A DNA stretch of 5,462 nt from an uncultured Clostridia bacterium (GTDB taxonomy: Bacteria; Bacillota; Clostridia; Christensenellales; Aristaeellaceae): the NCBI GenBank assembly GCA_946042585.1, contig CAMGDO010000078.1, forward strand, positions 1 through 5,462. The letters run 5' to 3'. A model generated the notes under the pieces. That model made no database searches and had not been told where the DNA came from. It worked only from the letters and a program-made list of their open reading frames with translations. A program made the translations under genes and the position numbers. Shown here piece by piece: positions 1-5,446 of this stretch; the first letter of the stretch is position 1, and each line of letters starts with the position of its first letter.

Positions 1-34
1 GTCTCGTGGGCTCGGAGTTGTGTATAAGAGACAG
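1..34. other. Nextera (Tn5 mosaic end) sequencing adapter left on contig end
   Basis: These bases match the 34-base Illumina Nextera read-2 transposase adapter at every position except 18, where T replaces A. Bases 16-34 are the 19-base Tn5 mosaic end, ending in TATAAGAGACAG. Bases 1-15 are the synthetic tail, which natural Tn5 or IS50 ends do not carry, so this is library-preparation residue and not a transposon. It should be trimmed. It also creates a false GTG start at 20 that reads MYKRQ in frame into the dnaN fragment. Confidence 0.97.
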
Positions 35-649
35 GGGCTGGACGGCTTCCGTCTGGCGCTGCAGCGCGTCAAGGGGCAAAACGATCTGCCCGAGGGCAGG
101 GAGCTGCTCACCGCCGTGGTGCCCGGCCGCATCATGGGCGAATTCTGCCGCATGCTGGGTGAAAATGACGAGCCTGCCAATATCATCTGCTCCAAAAGCC
201 GGATGATGATGACCTTTGGCAAAACCGAATGCTTTACCACCCTGCTGACCGGCGAATACATCAATTACCGGCAGATTCTGCCCACCTCCTGCCAGAGCGA
301 AGTGAAGCTGCGCCGCGATGATTTCATCGGCGCCATCGAGCGCGCGTCGCTGATGGCTCGTGAGGGCAAGAACAACCTGCTGCGCCTGTCGCTGACGGCG
401 GATGAAATGACCATCACCGCCAATGCCGAGCGCGGCAACGCGCTGGAGAAAATCCCCGTATCCTATTCTCAGGATGACTTCAGAATCGCGTTCAACGCAC
501 GCTATCTGTCGGATGTGGTGCGCAACGTCGATACGGAAGAAATGTGCATGCGCTTCAATTCCAGCGTGTCCCCCTGCACGGTGCTGCCGCTGGACGGCAA
601 TCAATACTGCTATCTGGTGCTGCCCGTGCGCGTGCTCAATCAGGACTGA
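35..649 (+). CDS. dnaN: DNA polymerase III beta subunit (sliding clamp), 5'-truncated
   Basis: The fragment encodes the last 204 residues of the beta sliding clamp, the ring that tethers the replicative polymerase and other repair and replication proteins to DNA. The full family length is about 370 residues, so domain 1 and part of domain 2 are missing. The fragment opens with LDGFRLA, equivalent to the TDGHRLA strand of the E. coli client-binding cleft (around residues 172-178). It ends with YLVLPVRV, equivalent to the C-terminal YVVMPMRL of E. coli, plus four extra residues (LNQD). Both halves of the hydrophobic cleft that binds clamp-binding motifs are therefore present. The true start lies off the contig; the apparent GTG start at 20 is adapter sequence. 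The next gene is ktrB, not the usual recF, after a 112-base gap. The family call is firm. Whether this is the only dnaN copy cannot be judged here. Confidence 0.93.
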   Translation, partial: GLDGFRLALQRVKGQNDLPEGRELLTAVVPGRIMGEFCRMLGENDEPANIICSKSRMMMTFGKTECFTTLLTGEYINYRQILPTSCQSEVKLRRDDFIGAIERASLMAREGKNNLLRLSLTADEMTITANAERGNALEKIPVSYSQDDFRIAFNARYLSDVVRNVDTEEMCMRFNSSVSPCTVLPLDGNQYCYLVLPVRVLNQD

Positions 650-761
650 TGGATTGCGCGCTGAAGGATCATATATTCATTAAGATGAAGAATAGACAAA
701 CAAGACCTTTTGCCATGACCGGCAGTCATCTATTCGCTGATGCGAAGGGAGGAAGGCACAG

Positions 762-2057
762 ATGAATTTTCTGCGCCGCCTGTCACCCGCGCGCGTGCTG
801 ACGCTTGGCTTTCTCACGGTGATTTTTTCCTTTTCGTTTGTGCTGATGCTGCCCGCATGCCTTGCGGACGGCGTGCAGCTGTCATATATTGATTCGCTGT
901 ATACCTGTTTCAGCGCGGTATGTGTAACCGGCCTTGTAACCGTTGATCCCGGCACCACGTTTTCGCCGCTGGGACAGCTGTGCATCGGGCTGATGATGCA
1001 GTTTGGCGGTCTGGGGCTGGCCACTGTCAGCGCAGGCGCCATTCTGATGGTGGGCGGGCGCGTGTCGCTGCGTGAACGCACACTGCTGCGCGAGGCCATG
1101 AATACGGGCACGGGGCGCGGGCTGGTCATTCTGGTGTATGAGATTTTCATCATCACCATCGGCTGTGAGCTGGTGGGAACGATGCTGTGCTACCCCGTTT
1201 TCCGGCAGGATTATCCGCCGCTTCGGGCGCTGGGCGTGAGTTTGTTCCACACGGTCGCATCCTTCAATAACGCGGGCTTTGATATTCTGGGACATGCGGA
1301 CAATCTGGCTTCCTATCACAACAGCCTGTGGCTGTATGCGGTCACAAGCATTGAGATCGTGCTGGGCGGCATCGGTTTTCTGGTGCTGCGCGAGATGCGC
1401 ATGAAGCATTTCCGCTGGAAAAGGCTGTCCATGCATGCGCGGGTGGTGCTGGCCACCTCCGCCACGCTCATTCCGGTGGGCGCGCTTTTGATGATGGTGA
1501 CAGAGGATATTTCGCTGACGGATGCGCTGTTTCACAGCGTTTCGGCGCGCACGGCGGGCTTTTCCACGGTGGATCTGAGCAAATTGTCCTCCGCAGGTCT
1601 TCTGGTGATCGAGATGCTCATGATCATCGGCGCATCGCCCGGTTCCACGGGCGGCGGTCTGAAAACCAGCACGTTTTTCGTGCTTTTGTCGGGCATGAAA
1701 TCTGCGGCGACCAACCGCAGCGAAAAGGCCTTCCATTATTCCCTGCCGCCCGACGCCTTCAGAAAGGCGGCGATTGTGACGGCGATGGGTCTTTTGCTGG
1801 TGGTAAGTGCCACCTGGCTTTTGCTGGCGCTGGAGCCGTCACTGTATCTGCGCGATGCCATGTTTGAGATGATCAGCGCCTTTGGCACGGTGGGTCTTTC
1901 CACGGGTATCACGGCGTCCCTGCATACGCCGGCCAAGCTTTTGTCCATGCTGCTGATGTTTGTGGGACGTCTGGGCCCCATGACCATCGCCACGCTTTGG
2001 TACTTTGACCGGGGCGAGCGCGTGCGATATCCCTTTGGCAATATCAGCATTGGCTGA
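762..2057 (+). CDS. ktrB: KtrB/TrkH-type potassium uptake protein, membrane subunit
   Basis: This is the K+-translocating subunit of a Ktr system: an integral membrane protein of the TrkH/KtrB superfamily, with four covalently joined membrane-pore-membrane repeats. At 431 residues it has normal KtrB length. The four selectivity-filter glycines are visible in VCVTGL (Gly57), FNNAGFD (Gly172), ARTAGFST (Gly266) and FGTVGLST (Gly378). The glycine-rich intramembrane gating loop GASPGSTGGGLKT spans residues 290-302, and a conserved arginine (Arg403 in VGRLGPMTI) lies in the last membrane helix. The ATG at 762 follows an AAGGGAGG ribosome binding site (745-752) at good spacing. The stop overlaps the ribosome binding site of ktrA, 12 bases upstream of that gene's start, so the two are co-transcribed and probably translationally coupled. 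Single glycines in all filters fit KtrB-like, often Na+-assisted, K+ uptake; ion dependence is not visible from sequence. Confidence 0.95.
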   Translation: MNFLRRLSPARVLTLGFLTVIFSFSFVLMLPACLADGVQLSYIDSLYTCFSAVCVTGLVTVDPGTTFSPLGQLCIGLMMQFGGLGLATVSAGAILMVGGRVSLRERTLLREAMNTGTGRGLVILVYEIFIITIGCELVGTMLCYPVFRQDYPPLRALGVSLFHTVASFNNAGFDILGHADNLASYHNSLWLYAVTSIEIVLGGIGFLVLREMRMKHFRWKRLSMHARVVLATSATLIPVGALLMMVTEDISLTDALFHSVSARTAGFSTVDLSKLSSAGLLVIEMLMIIGASPGSTGGGLKTSTFFVLLSGMKSAATNRSEKAFHYSLPPDAFRKAAIVTAMGLLLVVSATWLLLALEPSLYLRDAMFEMISAFGTVGLSTGITASLHTPAKLLSMLLMFVGRLGPMTIATLWYFDRGERVRYPFGNISIG

Positions 2058-2069
2058 GGAGGATGACAC

Positions 2070-2744
2070 ATGAAACGGAAACATGATTCGATGTCCTATG
2101 GCATTGTGGGACTGGGGCGCTTCGGTCGCGCGCTGGCGCTGGAGCTGGCGCATGCCGGGGCAGAAATCCTGGTGATGGATCGCGAGGAGGAGCGCGTGCG
2201 CGAGCTGCGCGAGGTGACGGAAAACGCGCTGGTGGTGCGCGTGCTGGATAAAAACACGCTGTCGGAAACGGGCATTCAGAACTGCGATGTGGCGGTGGTG
2301 TGCATCGGTGAGGAAATGGACACGTCGATGCTGACCGTGCTGCATCTCAAGGAGCTGGGGGTCAAGCGCGTCATTGCCAAGGCTTCCTCGGCGGAGCACG
2401 GCGAAATTCTGGAAAAGCTGGGCGCGGAGGTCGTTTATCCCGAGCGCGACATGGCGGTGCGTCTGGCGCACAGGCTGGAAAACGCCCATGTGCTCGATTT
2501 TGTCCGTCTGAGCGAACGGCTGAATATTTCCAAGCTCCTCATTCCCGAGCATTTTGTGGGCAAAACCGTGGTGGAGCTGGATATCCGCGGGCGCTACGGG
2601 CTGAATATCGTCGCCATAGAGAATACGGGCCGCGTGCAGGATCAGGTGCGCCCGGATTACAAGTTTGCGCCCTGCGATGTGGTGTATCTGTGCGGCAGCA
2701 AGGAAAGCATTGCCCGCATGGAAGATGAGATGACCACGGTCTGA
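2070..2744 (+). CDS. ktrA: KtrA-type RCK regulatory subunit of potassium uptake
   Basis: This is the cytoplasmic RCK protein whose octameric ring gates KtrB. The RCK_N Rossmann domain (about residues 9-130) has the nucleotide-binding motif GLGRFG at 14-19 and the ribose-binding acid Asp37 after the second strand (ILVMD), as expected for ATP/ADP or NAD(H) binding. YPERDM carries Glu125, matching the glutamate reported to bind a cation at the dimer interface of B. subtilis KtrA. The RCK_C domain (about 140-224) contains VV (167-168), Arg173, Asn179 and Pro195, spaced exactly like the c-di-AMP-contacting Ile163/164, Arg169, Asn175 and Pro191 of S. aureus KtrA. Length (224 residues) is typical. 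An AGGAGG site (2057-2062) with 7-base spacing supports ATG 2070. A second in-frame ATG at 2091 has no comparable site, and the ATG at 2063 is out of frame. It is the functional partner of ktrB. Confidence 0.95.
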   Translation: MKRKHDSMSYGIVGLGRFGRALALELAHAGAEILVMDREEERVRELREVTENALVVRVLDKNTLSETGIQNCDVAVVCIGEEMDTSMLTVLHLKELGVKRVIAKASSAEHGEILEKLGAEVVYPERDMAVRLAHRLENAHVLDFVRLSERLNISKLLIPEHFVGKTVVELDIRGRYGLNIVAIENTGRVQDQVRPDYKFAPCDVVYLCGSKESIARMEDEMTTV

Positions 2745-2755
2745 TAAAAACCGTG
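2735..2755 (+). repeat. Short inverted repeat after ktrA
   Basis: CACGGT at 2735-2740 and ACCGTG at 2750-2755 can pair as a 6-base stem with a 9-base loop spanning the ktrA stop codon. No T-run follows, so it does not look like an intrinsic terminator. It might be a weak 3' stabilising or attenuating structure between ktrA and the next gene, or chance. Confidence 0.3.
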
Positions 2756-2792
2756 CCTGAAATGCGGTCAAACGGATGAAGAACCGAAATAG

Positions 2793-2800
2793 AAAGGTGA
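2793..2800 (+). promoter_or_regulatory. Ribosome binding site fixing the start of the Lgt-like gene
   Basis: AAAGGTGA lies 6 bases before the ATG at 2807 and directly abuts the in-frame TTG at 2801. TTG 2801 would have no spacing, and it is a rarer start codon. The spacing therefore selects ATG 2807 as the start. Confidence 0.7.
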
Positions 2801-2806
2801 TTGCAT

Positions 2807-3784
2807 ATGTATGATGAAATGCTGATGGGCCCGCAGCCGCTGTTTCATCTGCTGGGTATGCCGGTGTATCCCTTCGCGCTGATGCTCACGCTGGGCGTGG
2901 CTGCGGCGCTGGGCATGGCGCTGGTTCGCGCGCGCCGCATGCGCCTTGCGCAGGGAGCGGTGCTGCTCTTTGCCGTTCTTGGCATTCCGCTGAGCGTGGT
3001 GCTGGGGCGGCTGGTGTTCTGTCTGTGCCGCATTGTCGATGTGATGGACTACGGCGTGGACTATATTCTCCGGATTGATTACGGCGGCTTTTCGGTGATT
3101 GGCGTCACGCTGGGTCTGGCGCTGGCGGCGTATCTGACGCACCGGATTGAAAAGGTGGGCTTTGTATCGCTGTGCGACTGCGTGCTGCCAGGGCTTTTGA
3201 TGGTGCTGGCGATGGCGCGTTTTGCCGAAGGCTCCACCACCAATGGTACGGGTCCCGAGGTGACGGTGGCTGCGCTGCAGTTTTTCCCCGTGGCGCGCAT
3301 GGGTATGTATGGCGAATATACCTATGCCGTGCATATGGGCGAGGGCCTCACGGCGCTGATTGCTTCTGTCTATACGCAGACGCTGGGCATGGGCGTGCGC
3401 GGAGAATATCATGCGAAAACGGGCTATGCCGCCGGGATGGGCGTAGCCATCGTGGCCGCCGCGCAGATTGTGTGGGAGTCTGCCCGCCGTGATGAAGTGC
3501 TGATGTTTGATTTCATCCGGTATGCGATGCTCTTTTCCGCGCTCATGCTGCTGCCGGTGCTCGTTCCCTCGCTCATCCGCTGCGGCTGGAGCATCAAAAA
3601 GCGCATTGGCGCTGTGGCGGTCTTTGCCGTGCTGATCGTCGTGTGCATTATGATGGAGTTCTTTATTGACGGCAAGCTCATTCAGAATATTCCCATCTGG
3701 GCGTGCTATCTGGCCGATGCGCTGTGCGCCTGCGGGATGTGTATGGTGTGCACCCGCGCCTTGCGCAGCGCCGTGAAGGCCTGA
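2807..3784 (+). CDS. Lgt-like multi-spanning membrane protein lacking key catalytic residues
   Basis: The 325-residue protein has about eight or nine hydrophobic spans. Residues 19-150 resemble prolipoprotein diacylglyceryl transferase (Lgt), which moves diacylglycerol from phosphatidylglycerol to the lipobox cysteine of prelipoproteins. GGFSVIGVTLG (93-103) aligns with the Lgt GGMSFHGGLIG motif, and ARFAEGSTTNGTG (137-149) with the signature GRIGNFINGELWG. The spacing between catalytic positions is identical to E. coli (40 residues: His103 to Arg143 there, Ile98 to Arg138 here). Arg138 and Gly149 are kept, but the essential His is Ile98, the signature Asn is Glu141, and the signature Glu is Asn146. 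WESARRDE (223-230) may correspond to the late Lgt EFxRGD region. About two further spans (266-315) extend past the normal Lgt end. I infer a paralogue without classical Lgt activity, possibly with another lipid-related role. It could instead belong to an unnamed membrane family. It lies 62 bases after ktrA and 79 bases before the PIG-L gene. Confidence 0.65.
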   Translation: MYDEMLMGPQPLFHLLGMPVYPFALMLTLGVAAALGMALVRARRMRLAQGAVLLFAVLGIPLSVVLGRLVFCLCRIVDVMDYGVDYILRIDYGGFSVIGVTLGLALAAYLTHRIEKVGFVSLCDCVLPGLLMVLAMARFAEGSTTNGTGPEVTVAALQFFPVARMGMYGEYTYAVHMGEGLTALIASVYTQTLGMGVRGEYHAKTGYAAGMGVAIVAAAQIVWESARRDEVLMFDFIRYAMLFSALMLLPVLVPSLIRCGWSIKKRIGAVAVFAVLIVVCIMMEFFIDGKLIQNIPIWACYLADALCACGMCMVCTRALRSAVKA

Positions 3785-3863
3785 CACCCCATCATAATAA
3801 AGAAGCTGCCGTGATGATGGCGCTTGCGCGCGTATCAGCGACAGGAATAAAGAGGGAAAACAA

Positions 3864-5084
3864 ATGGGATTCAGACGCTGCTTGATTTTGTGCATGCTGA
3901 TCATGGCGCTGTTTGTCGGCACGGCTGCGGCGGATGTTGCCCGCGAGGTAACAGACGACGCCAAGTTCAATGTGCCGTATAACAACAATACCATCCGCCG
4001 CATGCGCGACCGCGATGAGCTGACCGCCATGCAGGCTGGCGCGCAGAAGAACCCGACGGTGACCATCACGATGAATCAGGAAGAGTGCGCGGCCATCTAT
4101 ATTGAGTTTGGCAATTCCGTGCTGCCCTTTGAGGTGCAGGTGAAGGATGGCAAGCAGTGGCGCACGGTGGCCAGCTGGGATGAAGCATATGCCCAGGCCT
4201 ATGTGGAGTTTGAGTCGGCGAAGGAGCTGCGGCTGTATTTCCCCACGGGCAAAAAATACGAGGCGCTCTATATCCGCGAGATCTTTCTGTTTTCCGAAGG
4301 CGATATGGATGAGAGCATCGTGCATATCTGGCAGGAGCCGCTGGAAAAGGCGGATGTGCTGCTGCTGGTTGCGCATCCCGATGACGAAGTGCTGTGGTTT
4401 GGCGGCACGCTTCCCACGCTTGCGGGAGAGAAGGATCTGGATGTGACGGTTGCGTGGCTCACCTGCGCCAATACCTGTCGAAGGCTTGAGCTGCTCAATG
4501 CCATCTGGCACTGCGGCGTGCGCAATTATCCCGATATCGGCGAATGGGAAGATATCAAGAGCTATAATCTGCAAAACCTCTATTCCAAATGGGGCAAGGA
4601 TGATCTGGACGAATACCTGGTGAGACTTCTGCGCCGCTATCAGCCCGAGGTGGTCATCACGCATGCGTATGACGGCGAATACGGCCATGCTGCGCATAAG
4701 GCGTGCGCGTATTCCCTCACCCGCGCTGCGGAATTGGCGGCTGATCCTTCTTATGATACAAAGAGCGCTGAACAATACGGCGCCTGGCAGGTCAAGAAAT
4801 TCTATGTCCATAAGACAAGCGACAATCAGGCTGCGACGGTGATGGACTGGCATGTGCCGCTGAGCGCCTTCGACGGCAAGACGGGCTATGAGATTGCATG
4901 CGAAGCGTACAGAAAGCATGCCTCCCAGCCGCAGGAAAAGAAGGGAAAGGAAGCGCTCTACCATGTGCAGGACGCGGGCGAAGAGCATGACGCCTCCGTT
5001 TTCACGCTGATCTATTCCACGGTAGGCTCCGATGTGCAGGGCGGAGACTTTATGGAGAATATCCCGGCGGCAGCGCTTGAGTGA
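3864..5084 (+). CDS. Secreted PIG-L/LmbE-family zinc deacetylase with discoidin-like N-terminal domain
   Basis: The protein has 406 residues. Residues 1-23 are a signal peptide: basic MGFRR, a hydrophobic core, and likely cleavage after AAA before Asp24. The Cys in LILC lies too early for a lipobox, so I read it as secreted or wall-facing. Residues about 60-145 form a beta-rich segment (IYIEFG..FEVQVKDGKQW..YIREIFLF) like F5/8-type C or carbohydrate-binding sandwiches. The PIG-L domain starts near 163. AHPDDE places His171 and Asp174 as zinc ligands and Asp173 as catalytic base (compare MshB His13, Asp15, Asp16). RRLE (206-209) is the conserved RxxE element. HAAH gives His275 as probable general acid and His278 as third zinc ligand. 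KHASQ (351-355) fits the usual late H-S-Q motif. The family removes acetyl groups from N-acetylglucosamine-type sugars; the substrate here is unknown. An AGAGGG site (3851-3856) supports ATG 3864. A terminator follows directly. Confidence 0.88.
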   Translation: MGFRRCLILCMLIMALFVGTAAADVAREVTDDAKFNVPYNNNTIRRMRDRDELTAMQAGAQKNPTVTITMNQEECAAIYIEFGNSVLPFEVQVKDGKQWRTVASWDEAYAQAYVEFESAKELRLYFPTGKKYEALYIREIFLFSEGDMDESIVHIWQEPLEKADVLLLVAHPDDEVLWFGGTLPTLAGEKDLDVTVAWLTCANTCRRLELLNAIWHCGVRNYPDIGEWEDIKSYNLQNLYSKWGKDDLDEYLVRLLRRYQPEVVITHAYDGEYGHAAHKACAYSLTRAAELAADPSYDTKSAEQYGAWQVKKFYVHKTSDNQAATVMDWHVPLSAFDGKTGYEIACEAYRKHASQPQEKKGKEALYHVQDAGEEHDASVFTLIYSTVGSDVQGGDFMENIPAAALE

Positions 5085-5106
5085 GTGGAGCAAAGATAAA
5101 ACAGAT

Positions 5107-5140
5107 GCGTTGGAAGACAGAAGTCTTCCGACGCTTTTTT
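5107..5140 (+). terminator. Intrinsic terminator after the PIG-L gene
   Basis: A 12-base stem (5107-5118 with 5123-5134) containing one G-U wobble pair closes an AGAA loop and is followed at once by six T residues (5135-5140). It lies 22 bases after the stop codon. It ends the transcript carrying the PIG-L gene and, since no convincing terminator is seen earlier, possibly the whole ktrB-ktrA-Lgt-like-PIG-L series. Confidence 0.92.
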
Positions 5141-5227
5141 GATATGAAGGCATATTTGTGCTTGCATTGGCGTATTCTATCTATGCGGGCGTCTGCCGCT
5201 CGTTCGGAATTATCAGTGCAAATAGTA

Positions 5228-5233
5228 TATAAT
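5228..5233 (+). promoter_or_regulatory. Perfect TATAAT -10-like box, upstream copy
   Basis: A consensus TATAAT lies 123 bases before the strong promoter. No good -35 hexamer is found at 16-18 bases; TTCGGA at 5203-5208 is a poor match with 19-base spacing. It sits in the shared string TATAATAGA, which recurs at 5277. It could be the -10 of an upstream tandem rRNA promoter, but AT-rich chance is equally possible. Confidence 0.35.
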
Positions 5234-5276
5234 AGAAGAAATACACACCAACATATAGTTAACAAGGCGAACATTC

Positions 5277-5282
5277 TATAAT
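5277..5282 (+). promoter_or_regulatory. Perfect TATAAT -10-like box, second copy
   Basis: This is a second consensus TATAAT, 49 bases after the first and inside the same 9-base string TATAATAGA. TTAACA at 5259-5264 is a five-of-six match to a -35 box, but the 12-base spacer is too short for normal sigma-A use. It may be a weak tandem promoter or a chance match. Confidence 0.3.
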
Positions 5283-5319
5283 AGACAGATCATGATTGTA
5301 CGGAAATTGCATAAGTTTC

Positions 5320-5346
5320 AAAAAAACTTAAAAAAATTGCAAAAAA
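5320..5346 (+). promoter_or_regulatory. Phased A-tracts, likely UP element of the rRNA promoter
   Basis: Three A-runs (5320-5326, 5330-5336, 5341-5346) begin about 10-11 bases apart, in phase with the DNA helix, and end just before the -35 box at 5351. Such tracts curve DNA and provide contacts for the RNA polymerase alpha C-terminal domain, as is usual at rRNA promoters. The string AAATTGC at 5304-5310 recurs at 5334-5340, exactly 30 bases away. AAGTTT (5313-5318) and AAACTT (5324-5329) form a short inverted repeat within the tract. Confidence 0.7.
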
Positions 5347-5350
5347 GGTG

Positions 5351-5380
5351 TTGACAAAGGGTATAGGGTTGTGGTATTAT
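5351..5380 (+). promoter_or_regulatory. Strong sigma-A promoter with extended -10, likely rRNA operon promoter
   Basis: A perfect TTGACA (-35, 5351-5356) and TATTAT (-10, 5375-5380, five of six) are separated by 18 bases. TG at 5372-5373 gives an extended -10 (TGGTATTAT). The predicted start is around 5386-5387; G5387 would be a GTP-initiating start of the type used by growth-rate-controlled rRNA promoters in B. subtilis. The upstream phased A-tracts and downstream boxA-like element support an rRNA promoter, though no rRNA gene is within the window. Confidence 0.85.
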
Positions 5381-5389
5381 ATCTAAGCG

Positions 5390-5410
5390 CTCGAGGGAAG
5401 CCCCTCCGAG
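5390..5410 (+). other. Leader hairpin at the transcript 5' end
   Basis: CTCGAGGG (5390-5397) pairs with CCCTC-C-GAG (5402-5410), giving eight base pairs with one bulged C (5407) and an AAGC loop. No T-run follows, so it is not a terminator. It probably protects or processes the leader RNA, or helps antitermination complex assembly. It competes with the longer-range stem 5387-5392/5424-5429. Confidence 0.55.
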
Positions 5411-5431
5411 AGAGGAAAAACGAGAGCGCGA

Positions 5432-5446
5432 GGGACCTTGAAAACG
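5432..5446 (+). promoter_or_regulatory. boxA-like antitermination element
   Basis: The core CNTTGAAAAC matches the B. subtilis-type rRNA boxA (TGTTCTTTGAAAACT) over its conserved 3' half, while the 5' TGTT part is not kept. In rRNA leaders, boxA recruits NusB-NusE to protect the long untranslated transcript from Rho and pausing. Its position about 45 bases after the predicted start fits. Confidence 0.6.

Noticed and set aside
16..34. Tn5/IS50 transposon end
   Set aside because: The 19 bases fit the engineered mosaic end rather than a natural outside or inside end, and the preceding 15 bases are the synthetic adapter tail at the very contig edge.
650..761. Promoter or c-di-AMP (ydaO-type) riboswitch before ktrB
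   Set aside because: TTGCGC (654-659) and TATATT (672-677) are only 12 bases apart, no well-spaced -35/-10 pair is seen, and I find neither the conserved ydaO blocks nor a terminator-like switch in these 112 bases.
882..1736. Minus-strand open frame opposite ktrB
   Set aside because: The composition is dominated by His, Gln, Arg and Ala with no domain or membrane pattern, and ktrB on the other strand is certain.
3789..3820. Inverted repeat CCATCAT/ATGATGG between the Lgt-like and PIG-L genes as a terminator
   Set aside because: The 7-base stem is AT-containing, has an 18-base loop and no T-run, so transcription is expected to read through.
2768..4069. Long minus-strand open frame (433 codons)
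   Set aside because: It is opposite the Lgt-like gene, is rich in His, Gln and Arg of the kind produced by reverse-reading GC-rich codons, matches no family I recognise, and would conflict with a gene that has a proper start and ribosome binding site.
3792..5153. Long minus-strand open frame (453 codons)
   Set aside because: It mirrors the PIG-L gene, whose catalytic motifs are unambiguous, and it would begin beyond the terminator. Its length is a by-product of codon use.
5050..5274. Small minus-strand open frame (74 codons) with a hydrophobic N-terminus
   Set aside because: There is no ribosome binding site before its start at 5274, it runs through the terminator stem and into the end of the PIG-L gene, and its composition is not protein-like after the first 20 residues.
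5081..5281. Small plus-strand open frame starting at GTG 5081
   Set aside because: It overlaps the PIG-L stop, crosses the intrinsic terminator and has no ribosome binding site.
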